NCBI RefSeq assembly: GCF_000173775.1
Contig: NZ_ACCD01000009.1
Location: 1-64,000, forward strand
Length of the DNA stretch: 64,000 bases
Reading direction: 5' to 3'
Origin: Yersinia rohdei ATCC 43380
Lineage (GTDB): Bacteria; Pseudomonadota; Gammaproteobacteria; Enterobacterales; Enterobacteriaceae
This document shows, piece by piece, positions 27,096 to 36,034 of the stretch. Positions within the stretch are counted from its first letter, which is position 1, and every line of letters starts with the position of its first letter. The translations under genes were made by a program, and so were the position numbers. The notes beneath the pieces are model-generated. The model was not told the DNA's origin, did no database searches, and saw only the letters and a program-made list of their open reading frames with translations.

Positions 27096-28658
27096 ATGAA
27101 AAAAAACAATACTGAGTTAAAACAAGGAAATTCATTTCAATTTTTTATAAAAAACGAAAATGGCACAATATTAATGTCATTTATTTTTTTCTTACCTATT
27201 TTTATCGGCTTGATTTTTTTGTCTTTTGAAATATCTTGTTTTATACAAAAAAAAGCCAAGTTATCTGATGCTATGGAGCAAGCAACATTAGCATTAACGG
27301 TGGAGAATAATAATATTCCAAGTTCAGAACAGGAAGTAAAAAATAACATACTTATTTCTTCCTTTGCCCATGCATATCTACCAGAAGAAACATTTTCAGA
27401 ACCCGTAATAACTATAAATAGCAGTGCGAGTCATATGGATTATCATGCAGATATTACGATGAGTTACCCTGCTAAATTCTTAAATAAAGCATTTAATTTA
27501 ATATCCATATCTGATATTAAGTTAGATGAGAGTGCGATAGCTAAAAAAAACACCTCTATTACTGCCATACCCACAGATGTGGTGTTTGTTACTGATTACT
27601 CAGGTTCAATGAATAGAGATTTTGACGGTACTGATATTGATAGCACTGACATTAGTAAAGTAAGAATTGTAGCATTACGACGTATTTTTAAAAATCTGCA
27701 TAACGAGATACAGCAAAACGAAAATATTAATCTAGTTGGTTTCGTGCCCTTCACATGGGGCACTAAACGCACAATTGATAATAACAACACAACACCCACG
27801 CTTCTTTGTCATTTTCCATTTGTACCCAAAAAACACAGTCCAGATGGGAATTATTTAACGAAATATAATATATCAGGACTTAAAGAACTCCCTGGCATGG
27901 ATAAAATTGTTAGTTTAAATATGATTAATGATATTAATTATGGCAAGTTAAGTGATAAGGAATATATAAGTATTAGCGAAGAAATAACCGATAAAGCAAA
28001 CTATACCGACAGGGAGAAAGCCCTGCGTTATCTTTCAAGAATATATTACGTGAAGCTAGAGAATGTTATATCCCCTGTAATTGAAGAAAATATTGACTAT
28101 GAAAAAACCATTAAGTCAATTAATGGCAGTGACCACACTATTGATATTCCTCTTTCTGACGTACGTGTTAATGATTTTTGTTTGAGAACATCTATGGCTC
28201 ATACCTTTGATTCAAACAATATGGATGACAGTCAGTTTTCCAAGATATTAAACTCCCGTGCCAACGGTGGGACATTAATAAGCTCAGGTATATTGTCAGG
28301 TAATAACCTTTTTAAAGAAACAAACAATAACAATCGCAAAATAATGGTTATTCTTTCTGACGGTGATGATAATGACAACACTCATGCTGGTGATAATAGA
28401 ATAAATAAAGATGCGCCATACCTTAATATCACTAAGAAACTTATTGATAATGGGATGTGTGAAAGAATTAAAGATAATGATATCAGAATGGTATTTATCG
28501 CAATTGGATACACACCAGATGAAAATATAGATTGGAAAAAGTGCGTAGGTGAGGGGAATTTTTATTTAGCAAGTAACGCGCAGGAACTGGAGTTAGATAT
28601 TAATCGAGCATTAGCCACTGAGGATACTGAAGTTGGCCGTAATACGCCGAAAAATTGA
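27096..28658 (+). CDS. tadG: TadG, secreted von Willebrand A-domain pilus protein
   Basis: The 520-residue last gene of the locus has a pseudopilin-like N-terminus (ENGTILMSF then a hydrophobic helix at about 28-50), as is usual for TadG. A beta-rich linker follows and then a von Willebrand A domain from about residue 160. The metal-ion-dependent adhesion motif is intact (FVTDYSGSMNRD, Asp-x-Ser-x-Ser), and later parts include GGTLISSGILSG and KIMVILSDGDDND. It would sit at the cell surface or in the periplasm and help pilus anchoring or adhesion. A hairpin shared with exbD follows the stop. The AT-rich composition ends here. Confidence 0.9.
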   Translation: MKKNNTELKQGNSFQFFIKNENGTILMSFIFFLPIFIGLIFLSFEISCFIQKKAKLSDAMEQATLALTVENNNIPSSEQEVKNNILISSFAHAYLPEETFSEPVITINSSASHMDYHADITMSYPAKFLNKAFNLISISDIKLDESAIAKKNTSITAIPTDVVFVTDYSGSMNRDFDGTDIDSTDISKVRIVALRRIFKNLHNEIQQNENINLVGFVPFTWGTKRTIDNNNTTPTLLCHFPFVPKKHSPDGNYLTKYNISGLKELPGMDKIVSLNMINDINYGKLSDKEYISISEEITDKANYTDREKALRYLSRIYYVKLENVISPVIEENIDYEKTIKSINGSDHTIDIPLSDVRVNDFCLRTSMAHTFDSNNMDDSQFSKILNSRANGGTLISSGILSGNNLFKETNNNNRKIMVILSDGDDNDNTHAGDNRINKDAPYLNITKKLIDNGMCERIKDNDIRMVFIAIGYTPDENIDWKKCVGEGNFYLASNAQELELDINRALATEDTEVGRNTPKN

Positions 28659-28663
28659 TATCA

Positions 28664-28691
28664 GGCGCGGTAATATGATATTTACCGCGCC
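28664..28691. terminator. Bidirectional terminator between tadG and exbD
   Basis: The perfect 10-bp stem GGCGCGGTAA / TTACCGCGCC with an 8-base loop lies between the convergent tadG and exbD. The tail on the minus strand (after exbD) contains a T5 run a few bases on; on the plus strand it is CTTAAATAAA, which is weak. Confidence 0.65.
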
Positions 28692-28701
28692 CTTAAATAA
28701 A

Positions 28702-29127
28702 CTATTTTGTCGCAGTGGCTTCCATACCGACTAACCCCACCTTGAGGTAGCCTGATTTACGCAGCGCATCCATTACGCTCATCAAAGTTTCATAATCCAC
28801 CACTTTATCTGCTTGGAAGAAAATCGTGGTTTCTTTATTGGCTTGAGTCACTTTATCCAGCGCTACCGCCAAAGAATCGCGGTCAACCTGCTGATCACCA
28901 ACATAAAGCTGGTTATCGGCTTTCACTGTCAGAAACACCGGTTTTTCTGGCCGCGGCTGCGGTATTGCTGAAGATGCCGGTAAGTCTACTTTGATATCAA
29001 CGGTCGCTAATGGTGCTGCCACCATAAAGATAATCAGTAATACCAGCATGACATCGATAAAGGGTGTCACGTTAATTTCGTGTAGTTCACCACTTTCATC
29101 AAGGTTATCGTTCATCCGCATAGCCAT
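28702..29127 (-). CDS. exbD: ExbD, TonB-dependent transport energy transducer
   Basis: The 141-residue ExbD has one membrane helix (FIDVMLVLLIIFMVAAPLA) with the conserved proton-path Asp (INVTPFIDVMLV), then a periplasmic domain that contacts TonB. Together with ExbB it uses the proton gradient to energise outer-membrane siderophore receptors, which fits the fep genes in this window. It lies three bases after exbB. Confidence 0.95.
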   Translation of the reverse strand: MAMRMNDNLDESGELHEINVTPFIDVMLVLLIIFMVAAPLATVDIKVDLPASSAIPQPRPEKPVFLTVKADNQLYVGDQQVDRDSLAVALDKVTQANKETTIFFQADKVVDYETLMSVMDALRKSGYLKVGLVGMEATATK

Positions 29128-29130
29128 AAA

Positions 29131-30141
29131 TCACCCCGCACGCAATTGGTGAGGAAGCTTTGATGACTTTGCTTCAGCACTGCTGTTCAAATCAAGATCA
29201 CGACTCAACAGCAAAAGTACCTGTGCAGCAACATCCCCGACCTGAGCACGGTAAGAACCAATCAGGCGAGCAAAAATATTATAGATAACCACCGCAGGGA
29301 TTGCGGCCACTAAGCCAAGTGCTGTCGCCAGTAAAGCCTCTGCAATACCCGGCGCAACAACCGCCAAATTAGTGGTCTGGGAGTGGGCAATACCGATAAA
29401 GCTATTCATAATGCCCCAAACCGTGCCAAACAACCCGACAAAAGGTGAGATGGCACCAATGGTTGCCAGGAAGCCATTACCTTTGCCCATTTGGCGGCTA
29501 ATTGCTGCGACCCGGCGTTCCAGACGAAATGCAGCACGTTCTTTAATGCCATTATTGTCGTCTGACTCTGCCGATAACAGGCGCTCGTTTTGGGCTTCAC
29601 TCAATAATAGGCTGCTGATACTTTCAGTAGAAAAGGCCGCTGCGCGCTCAGAAGCGGTATCAAGATTAGTGACCGCGCCGATAACTTCATGCTCCTGCTG
29701 CAAGCGGCGACGGGCACGGAATAACTCAGTACCTTTGGAAAACAAAATAGTCCAGGTCACGATTGATGCCAATACCAGACCAATCATTACCGCTTTCACC
29801 ACCACATCAGCATGTTGATACATGCCCCAAACCGAGAGATCCATTGCCAACCCTTGTGGCGCTGGAGCGGTTAACGGCTGAATCACCGGTGCTGAAGTAA
29901 CAGGTGCCACCACTTCTGCATTGATCGGCGTTGCAGCAACTGAGGTTATTTCCGGCGTTGGTAATGGTGTTGATATTGCCGTTGTTGGTGTCGTAACAGA
30001 TGCAGCGACTGCACCACTGTTACCCGGTGCTGCAAATGCATGCCCGGCGAAACCTGCCACCAGTAATAATGCCATCGCACCTTTTATCATTCGGCCTTGC
30101 GCGAATGATTTCTCTTTAATCATTTTGCCAGCTGTTTTCAC
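29131..30141 (-). CDS. exbB: ExbB, proton channel subunit (long form with signal peptide)
   Basis: ExbB forms a pentameric inner-membrane channel around ExbD. The protein has 336 residues, about 90 longer than E. coli ExbB. The extra part is a signal peptide (AMALLLVAGFAGHAFA) followed by a Thr/Pro/Val/Ala-rich stretch of about 65 residues, as in the long ExbB group. The core then begins at LSVWGMYQHADVVVKAVMIG and includes LATIGAISPFVGLFGTVWGI and EALLATALGLVAAIPAVVIY. I start at GTG 30141, which follows TGGAGG; a frame eight codons longer has no such site. A Fur-box-like site lies about 80 bases upstream. Confidence 0.93.
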   Translation of the reverse strand: MKTAGKMIKEKSFAQGRMIKGAMALLLVAGFAGHAFAAPGNSGAVAASVTTPTTAISTPLPTPEITSVAATPINAEVVAPVTSAPVIQPLTAPAPQGLAMDLSVWGMYQHADVVVKAVMIGLVLASIVTWTILFSKGTELFRARRRLQQEHEVIGAVTNLDTASERAAAFSTESISSLLLSEAQNERLLSAESDDNNGIKERAAFRLERRVAAISRQMGKGNGFLATIGAISPFVGLFGTVWGIMNSFIGIAHSQTTNLAVVAPGIAEALLATALGLVAAIPAVVIYNIFARLIGSYRAQVGDVAAQVLLLLSRDLDLNSSAEAKSSKLPHQLRAG

Positions 30142-30621
30142 GCTGTGCCTCCACCCAATCTGCATATCAATTTAAGGACGAAATCAGTGGGCGATCATAT
30201 CAAACAAATCAGGGATTGATAGTAATTATCATTAGTATTTGAGCCTATTCTTTGAGAAAAAATAATAATATCCTTGATATCAGGGACTACCGCGTTTGAT
30301 AGCCGAATAAGCATTCTTGGTTGTACATTCTGAGTGACAGGGAATGTAAAATAAAAACAGTTAATTAAACCCAAGAGCCCTTGCCATAAAACAAGATATA
30401 CAGCCAATTACCAACCCTTAATAAATTCGTCATTTCATTACTTACACAGCATTTTTCCATTACAAACCCGTACAAAACAGCAAGTCGCCCTCTTTAGTTT
30501 TTTTCATGGTGAAAGCTGCCCTCACACCACAACCATCATGCTAACGTAAGGAATACATCCCAATAATGAATGCTGGCCAAGGAAAGATAGGCTTGGCTTA
30601 TAAAAAGGTGACAACGCGATC
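30142..30621. other. Divergent intergenic region exbB / metC
   Basis: These 480 bases hold the promoters of exbB (left) and metC (right). The Fur-box-like site at 30218-30236 belongs to the exbB side. Near metC a small hairpin (GCCAAG at 30576 with CTTGGC at 30592) could lie in the leader. I see no clear MetJ operator (repeats of AGACGTCT). Confidence 0.5.
30218..30236. promoter_or_regulatory. Fur-box-like site upstream of exbB
   Basis: Fourteen of 19 positions match the Fur consensus by eye, including GATA at the left and TATCATTA-like sequence at the right. The exbBD genes are Fur-repressed in E. coli, so the site is plausible here. Confidence 0.6.
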
Positions 30622-31827
30622 ATGTCTGCAAATAAATCCTCGACAGAAAAACTGGAAACAACGTTAGTGAGTGCTGGCAGGAGTAAGCGATTTACCCAAG
30701 GCGCGGTCAATACCGTCATCCAGCGGGCATCTTCTCTGGTTTTTGACTCAGTGAAAGCGAAAAAACAGGCCACAATTAATCGTGGAAATGGTGAGCTATT
30801 CTATGGGCGCAGAGGCACGCTAACTCATTTTTCTTTGCAAGAAGCCATGACAGAATTGGAAGGCGGTGCGGGCTGTGTGCTTTATCCCTGTGGCGCGGCG
30901 GCTATCAGCAATGCCATTTTATCCTTTGTGGCCGCAGGTGATCATGTGCTGATGACCGGTTCTGCCTATGAACCTGCACAAAGTTTTTGCGACAAAGTAT
31001 TATCGCGCATGAACATCACCACCACTTATTTTGACCCCATGCTAGGGGCCGAGATAGCCACACTGATTACACCGCAAACCAAAGTGGTTTTCCTGGAGTC
31101 CCCCGGCTCTATCACCATGGAAATACAAGATATTCCGGCAATAGTGAAAGCCATTCGCGCCGTTTCTCCCGACATGATTATCATGATGGACAATACTTGG
31201 GCAGCCGGTGTGCTGTTTAAAGCATTGGATTTTGATATAGATATCTCCATCCAATCCGGTACTAAATATATTATTGGTCATTCTGATGCGATGCTGGGGA
31301 TTGCGGTTGCCAATGCCCGCTGTTGGGAACAGCTACGGGAAGACTCTTATCTGATGGGGCAAATGGTGGATGCAGATACCGCCTATCTGGCCAGCAGAGG
31401 TTTACGCACCTTGAGTGTGCGTCTGAAACAGCATGAAAAAAACAGCATCGAGATTGCCAACTGGCTAGCTCAGCGCCCAGAAGTTGCGGCGGTCTATCAT
31501 CCAGCCTTACCTGATTGCAAAGGTCATGAATTTTTCAAGCGGGACTTCACCGGCTGTAATGGTTTGTTTTCTTTTGAATTAAAACAAGAACTGACTCAGC
31601 AACAATTGGAAAACTATCTCGATAATTTCACCCATTTCAGTATGGCTTTCTCTTGGGGCGGGTTTGAATCCTTAATCCTCGGTTATCAACCCAAGGATCT
31701 GCGGGCCATCCGTAAGTATGAGAGTGAAGGGATTAAAGGAACATTATTCCGTCTGCATATTGGCTTAGAGAATGTGCAAGATTTGCAAGAAGATTTGCTG
31801 GCAGGGTTTGAAAGAATTAAAGTTTGA
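30622..31827 (+). CDS. metC: Cystathionine beta-lyase MetC
   Basis: MetC is a cytoplasmic PLP enzyme that splits cystathionine into homocysteine, pyruvate and ammonia in methionine synthesis. The 401 residues show the Cys/Met-metabolism PLP family pattern: [20 protein letters not shown] near the N-terminus, the Asp of [12 protein letters not shown], and the PLP-binding Lys in [13 protein letters not shown]. The length agrees with E. coli MetC (395). The metC-exbBD arrangement (divergent) is the E. coli one. AAGGTG precedes the start. Confidence 0.94.
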   Translation: MSANKSSTEKLETTLVSAGRSKRFTQGAVNTVIQRASSLVFDSVKAKKQATINRGNGELFYGRRGTLTHFSLQEAMTELEGGAGCVLYPCGAAAISNAILSFVAAGDHVLMTGSAYEPAQSFCDKVLSRMNITTTYFDPMLGAEIATLITPQTKVVFLESPGSITMEIQDIPAIVKAIRAVSPDMIIMMDNTWAAGVLFKALDFDIDISIQSGTKYIIGHSDAMLGIAVANARCWEQLREDSYLMGQMVDADTAYLASRGLRTLSVRLKQHEKNSIEIANWLAQRPEVAAVYHPALPDCKGHEFFKRDFTGCNGLFSFELKQELTQQQLENYLDNFTHFSMAFSWGGFESLILGYQPKDLRAIRKYESEGIKGTLFRLHIGLENVQDLQEDLLAGFERIKV

Positions 31828-31901
31828 ACGGATGAAAATTTGAGCGGATGAAAGCTTAAGCAGCTAGTAGTCATCCTATCTGAACCGAATAACTTGCTAA
31901 C

Positions 31902-31922
31902 GCGCGGTGATAATAACCGCGC
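31902..31922. terminator. Hairpin downstream of metC
   Basis: A perfect 7-bp GC-rich stem (GCGCGGT / ACCGCGC) with a 7-base loop lies 75 bases after the metC stop. The following sequence ATTAATTATCT is only weakly T-rich, so it is a modest terminator candidate. Confidence 0.45.
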
Positions 31923-32079
31923 ATTAATTATCTCTTACATAAATAGTATCAATAGCACATATATATCCGCTCAAAATTCAGTTATTGAGGATAAGATCAA
32001 TGTGGATTAGCACCATTACGGATACACTAAGTAAGTCCTCACAATAATATTTTCACACGATAGGCAAACAGGAACAGCA

Positions 32080-32742
32080 ATGGATGTATTACACGAAATC
32101 CTTCATGCCTTGTGGCAGCAGGATTTTAGTAAATTGGCCGACCCCAATGTTATCTGGGTCATTTACGGCATACTCTTTACTACCCTATTTTTAGAAAATG
32201 GTTTGCTTCCAGCCTCTTTCCTCCCTGGTGATAGCTTATTGCTCTTGGCAGGCGCATTAATTGCCAAGGGTGTTATGGCCTTTTTACCCACCATGATAAT
32301 TCTGACTATTGCGGCCAGTTTGGGTTGTTGGCTAAGTTACCTGCAAGGGCTATGGTTGGGCGATACCAAAGTGGTAAAAAGGTGGCTGTTACAGTTACCA
32401 GTGCATTATCGGCAGCGCGCTCATAATCTGTTTGTTCGTCATGGTTTGGCGGCACTGATTATTGGCCGTTTCCTGGCATTTGTACGGACATTATTGCCAA
32501 CACTGGCCGGTATTTCTGGGTTGAATAGCGCACGTTTTCAATTCTTTAACTGGCTCAGTGGACTGCTCTGGGTGGGCAGTGTCGTAGGGCTGGGCTTCGC
32601 TCTTAGCCATATTCCGCTGGTTAAGCATTATGAAAATCAGGTAATGACAGCGCTGATGATTTTGCCGATTGTTTTGTTGCTTGTCGGCCTGGTCGGCACC
32701 CTGGTTTTGGTGTGGTGTAAACGTAAAAGCATGACTGAATAG
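32080..32742 (+). CDS. yghB: DedA-family inner-membrane protein YghB
   Basis: The 220-residue membrane protein closely follows E. coli YghB (219): [55 protein letters not shown] and [13 protein letters not shown]. DedA proteins are thought to flip lipid carriers and support membrane potential and cell division. The conserved Arg pairs in the FxxGR...R motif are present. It follows metC as in E. coli. A weak stem-loop (TAGCTG / CAGCTA at 32740-32756) then T7 overlaps and follows the stop. Confidence 0.93.
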   Translation: MDVLHEILHALWQQDFSKLADPNVIWVIYGILFTTLFLENGLLPASFLPGDSLLLLAGALIAKGVMAFLPTMIILTIAASLGCWLSYLQGLWLGDTKVVKRWLLQLPVHYRQRAHNLFVRHGLAALIIGRFLAFVRTLLPTLAGISGLNSARFQFFNWLSGLLWVGSVVGLGFALSHIPLVKHYENQVMTALMILPIVLLLVGLVGTLVLVWCKRKSMTE

Positions 32743-32792
32743 CTGCCCCGCAGCTAAACAGCCTTTTTTACTGTATTAAATCCGGCACTCAC

Positions 32793-33686
32793 TCAGTTAG
32801 CCCGCAATTTGGCGACCTCTTCACTGGGGGTCAAGCCGAAATAGCGTTTAAACTCCCGGCTAAATTGTGAGGCACTTTCATACCCCACCTTGTTGGCAGC
32901 CGTGCTCGCTTTTAGTCCATCATGCAATATCATCATCCTCGCGCGATGTAACCGGTAAGATTTCAGATATTGCAGGGGCGAAGTGTTGGTCACTGCTTTA
33001 AAATTATGATGAAAGGCTGAGACACTCATATTCACATCCGCAGCCAATTGCTCGACATTCAGATTATCTGCAAACTGATTTTCAATACGCCGCAATGTCT
33101 TGGTGATTTGATTGAAATGCCCGTGTCGGTTCACCAAGGCCTCCAATGCCCCGCCACACTGACCGCACAGCACATAATAGATAATTTCCCGCACAATTTG
33201 TGGGCCTAGCACTCTGGCATCACGGGGATTCAACATCACATCCAGTAGCCGCTCGGTTGCGCACAGCATCTCTTCCGTCAGCACCGATGAGTTGACGCCA
33301 GAGGTATTACCGGAAGGTTTTTCCAGCTCATCCTCACCTATATCTATAATTAAATCCTGTAGCATCTGGCTGTCGATATGAATCGAAATCCCAGCTAAGG
33401 GTATTTCAGGGCTGGCAAAGGTTTCGCATTCAAACGGCAAAGGCACGGTCAGAATAAGGTAGTTTTTCGGGTCGTACTGAAACACTTTACTGCCCAGATA
33501 ACCCACTTTATGCCCCTGAAATAAAATCACCACACTGGGGGTGTACATTACCGGGGTACGTGGTTGGCGGACGGTAGAGTATAAAATTTGCACTTTGGGG
33601 ACGGCAGAGGGCGTTAAACCATTGCCCTGCGCCAAGCGGGCAACCATCCCGGCCATCTGTGACTGAGTCTCTGTAATCTCGACCAT
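32793..33686 (-). CDS. yqhC: AraC-family regulator YqhC of yqhD-dkgA
   Basis: The 297-residue protein has an N-terminal AraC-type cupin domain (residues about 15-160, with [20 protein letters not shown]) and two C-terminal helix-turn-helix motifs (about 195-295: [20 protein letters not shown] and [20 protein letters not shown]). In E. coli YqhC activates yqhD and dkgA in response to aldehydes. It is divergent from yqhD across 181 bases, which should contain its operator. Confidence 0.92.
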   Translation of the reverse strand: MVEITETQSQMAGMVARLAQGNGLTPSAVPKVQILYSTVRQPRTPVMYTPSVVILFQGHKVGYLGSKVFQYDPKNYLILTVPLPFECETFASPEIPLAGISIHIDSQMLQDLIIDIGEDELEKPSGNTSGVNSSVLTEEMLCATERLLDVMLNPRDARVLGPQIVREIIYYVLCGQCGGALEALVNRHGHFNQITKTLRRIENQFADNLNVEQLAADVNMSVSAFHHNFKAVTNTSPLQYLKSYRLHRARMMILHDGLKASTAANKVGYESASQFSREFKRYFGLTPSEEVAKLRAN

Positions 33687-33867
33687 CGCGCGCTCACCTA
33701 TTTCTGTTAACTAAAATAATCTGACATAAATTGTGCAGTATTATGCGACTTTTCTACAGCGATTTAGAGAAATAGGCAAGAGCAAGGCAGAAATGTGCAT
33801 TGAGGTATAGCATCAGGTTACCGACAATGGTTACCAATCATTTTTATCCACAGTTGGAAGATAAACC

Positions 33868-35025
33868 ATGCAAAATTTCACTCTTCATACCCCGACTAAA
33901 ATCTTGTTCGGTACTGGCCAGATAGCACAACTGAATAAAGAAATTCCTGCTGATGCTCGTATTTTAATTACCTATGGCGGCGGCAGCATCAAACAAAATG
34001 GTGTCCTTGACCAAGTGCACCAAGCACTGAAAGGTTTTGATTTTCTAGAATTTGGTGGTATTGAGCCGAACCCGACCTACGAAACCCTGATGAAAGCCAT
34101 TGAGATTTGCCGTGCGGAGAACATCAACTTCCTGTTAGCTGTCGGAGGCGGGTCGGTGTTGGATGGCACTAAATTCATTGCCGCTGGCGTCAATTATCCA
34201 CAAGACCCGTGGCATATTCTGGAAACCACTGGCAGCGACATTACCGAGGCCATCCCGATGGGCTCCGTGCTGACCTTGCCTGCCACCGGTTCTGAAGCCA
34301 ACAATGGTGCCGTTATCAGCCGCCGCAGCACCGGTGATAAACAGCATTTCTTCTCAGCACATGTGCAGCCCCTGTTTGCCGTGCTGGATCCAGCAGTAAC
34401 TTATACCTTGCCGCCGCGTCAGGTGGCCAACGGCGTAGTTGATGCTTTTGTTCATACTCTTGAGCAATATCTGACTTATCCGGTTGATGCGAAAGTGCAA
34501 GATCGTTTTGCGGAAGGCCTGCTGTTGACCCTGATTGAAGACGGCCCAAAAGCCCTGAGCGATCCAAAGAATTACAATGTACGTGCTAATATTATGTGGA
34601 GCGCCACTATGGCATTAAACGGCCTGATTGGTGCCGGTGTGCCGCAAGACTGGGCCACACACATGCTCGGCCACGAACTCACAGCACGTCATGGGCTGGA
34701 TCACGCGCAAACATTAGCCGTGGTATTGCCCGCACTCTTGGTGGCGAAGAAACAACAAAAACGCGCGAAACTACTGCAATATGCGGAACGTGTTTGGGGC
34801 CTGCGAGAAGGGACTGAAGAACAACGCATTGATGCAGCAATTGAAGCAACCCGCCATTTCTTTGAAAGCATGGGCGTGGCAACGCGCTTATCCGCCTACC
34901 AACTGGATGGCAGCTCCATTCCTGATCTTATCAAGAAACTGGAAGAGCACGGGATGACTGCACTTGGCGAACACAGTGATATCACTTTAGCCGATAGCAA
35001 ACGCATCTACGAAGCTGCTGTCTAA
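33868..35025 (+). CDS. yqhD: NADPH-dependent aldehyde reductase YqhD
   Basis: This 385-residue iron-type alcohol dehydrogenase reduces short-chain aldehydes such as glyoxal-type toxic products, using NADPH. The nucleotide-binding loop ITYGGGSIKQNG and the GGGSVLDGTKFIA segment mark the N-terminal domain. The metal ligands (Asp, His, His, His) are expected in VDAFVHTLEQY, MLGHELTARHGLDHAQT. The length agrees with E. coli YqhD (387). GGAAG precedes the start. Confidence 0.94.
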   Translation: MQNFTLHTPTKILFGTGQIAQLNKEIPADARILITYGGGSIKQNGVLDQVHQALKGFDFLEFGGIEPNPTYETLMKAIEICRAENINFLLAVGGGSVLDGTKFIAAGVNYPQDPWHILETTGSDITEAIPMGSVLTLPATGSEANNGAVISRRSTGDKQHFFSAHVQPLFAVLDPAVTYTLPPRQVANGVVDAFVHTLEQYLTYPVDAKVQDRFAEGLLLTLIEDGPKALSDPKNYNVRANIMWSATMALNGLIGAGVPQDWATHMLGHELTARHGLDHAQTLAVVLPALLVAKKQQKRAKLLQYAERVWGLREGTEEQRIDAAIEATRHFFESMGVATRLSAYQLDGSSIPDLIKKLEEHGMTALGEHSDITLADSKRIYEAAV

Positions 35026-35068
35026 TTATATTATCTGACGGAAATCGCTGCGGTGAATTCCGTATCAT

Positions 35069-35091
35069 AACTGGGGGTTATGCCCCCAGTT
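35069..35091. terminator. Hairpin between yqhD and dkgA
   Basis: A perfect 9-bp stem (AACTGGGGG / CCCCCAGTT) with a 5-base loop lies 43 bases after yqhD. No T-run follows, so it may only partly reduce read-through into dkgA, or act as an mRNA 3' end. Confidence 0.5.
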
Positions 35092-35189
35092 CACTCTCTA
35101 ACCACTGTAATGTATTAACCCAAGTGTTTGATTCCGATAATAAACCTGCCAAATGCAAATTCGAAGAGTATTAAGCTAAGGAGATAAAT

Positions 35190-36023
35190 ATGGCAACACA
35201 ACCCATTATCAAACTGCACGATGGCAATTTGATGCCGCAACTCGGCCTTGGCGTGTGGCAAGCCAGTATTGAAGAAACACAACTGGCTGTCAGCAAAGCG
35301 CTGGAGGTGGGTTATCGATCAATTGATACTGCGGCAATTTATAAGAATGAAGAAGGAGTTGGTAAGGCGCTGAAAGCAGCAAACATTGCCCGTGATGAGA
35401 TATTTATTACCACAAAATTATGGAATGATAGTCAACGGAATCCACAGCAGGCGCTGGAAGAGAGCCTGGAGAAACTCCAGCTCGATTATGTTGATCTCTA
35501 TTTAATCCACTGGCCTGATCCCACACAAGATAACTATGTGAGTGCCTGGCGCGAGTTAGCTGTGTTGAAAAAACAGGGTTTGATCCGCAGCATTGGGGTG
35601 TGTAACTTCAATATTCCTCATCTGCAACGATTAATTGATGAAACCGGCGTTGCCCCTACCGTCAATCAAATTGAACTACACCCACTGCTACAACAGCGCC
35701 AAATTCACGCCTGGAATGCCACACATCATATTGCTACCGAATCCTGGAGCCCACTGGCACAAGGTGGCAAAGGCGTTTTTGACAACCCCGTCATCCATCA
35801 ATTAGCGCAGAAATACCATAAGACGCCAGCACAGATAGTCATCCGTTGGCATTTGGACTGTGGGCTTATTGTTATTCCGAAATCAGTGACCCCCGCGCGT
35901 ATCAGGGAAAACTTTGAAGTCTTTGATTTTAAACTGCACAAAGATGAACTGACGGCAATTTCGAAGTTGGATAGCGGTAAACGACTGGGGCCAGACCCGG
36001 ATGTTTTCGGGTCTGACAGCTAA
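35190..36023 (+). CDS. dkgA: 2,5-diketo-D-gluconate reductase A / methylglyoxal reductase
   Basis: The 277-residue aldo-keto reductase reduces 2,5-diketogluconate and methylglyoxal with NADPH. The catalytic tetrad is visible: Asp and Tyr in YRSIDTAAIYKNEEGVG, Lys in FITTKLWND and His in DLYLIHWPDP. The NADPH-binding end VIPKSVTPARIRENFEVFDF is intact. AAGGAG precedes the start. Its end contains an 8-bp hairpin (CAGACCCG at 35992 / CGGGTCTG at 36008). It converges with ygiQ, only 11 bases away; E. coli has yqhG and yqhH in between. Confidence 0.94.
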   Translation: MATQPIIKLHDGNLMPQLGLGVWQASIEETQLAVSKALEVGYRSIDTAAIYKNEEGVGKALKAANIARDEIFITTKLWNDSQRNPQQALEESLEKLQLDYVDLYLIHWPDPTQDNYVSAWRELAVLKKQGLIRSIGVCNFNIPHLQRLIDETGVAPTVNQIELHPLLQQRQIHAWNATHHIATESWSPLAQGGKGVFDNPVIHQLAQKYHKTPAQIVIRWHLDCGLIVIPKSVTPARIRENFEVFDFKLHKDELTAISKLDSGKRLGPDPDVFGSDS

Positions 36024-36034
36024 TTTAAGCCAGA

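Noticed and set aside
29372-29818. Plus-strand 148-codon frame inside exbB
   Set aside because: Antisense shadow of exbB, whose motifs are intact.
30541-30621. MetJ operator before metC
   Set aside because: No tandem 8-base met boxes were recognisable in the leader, although metC is MetJ-controlled in E. coli.
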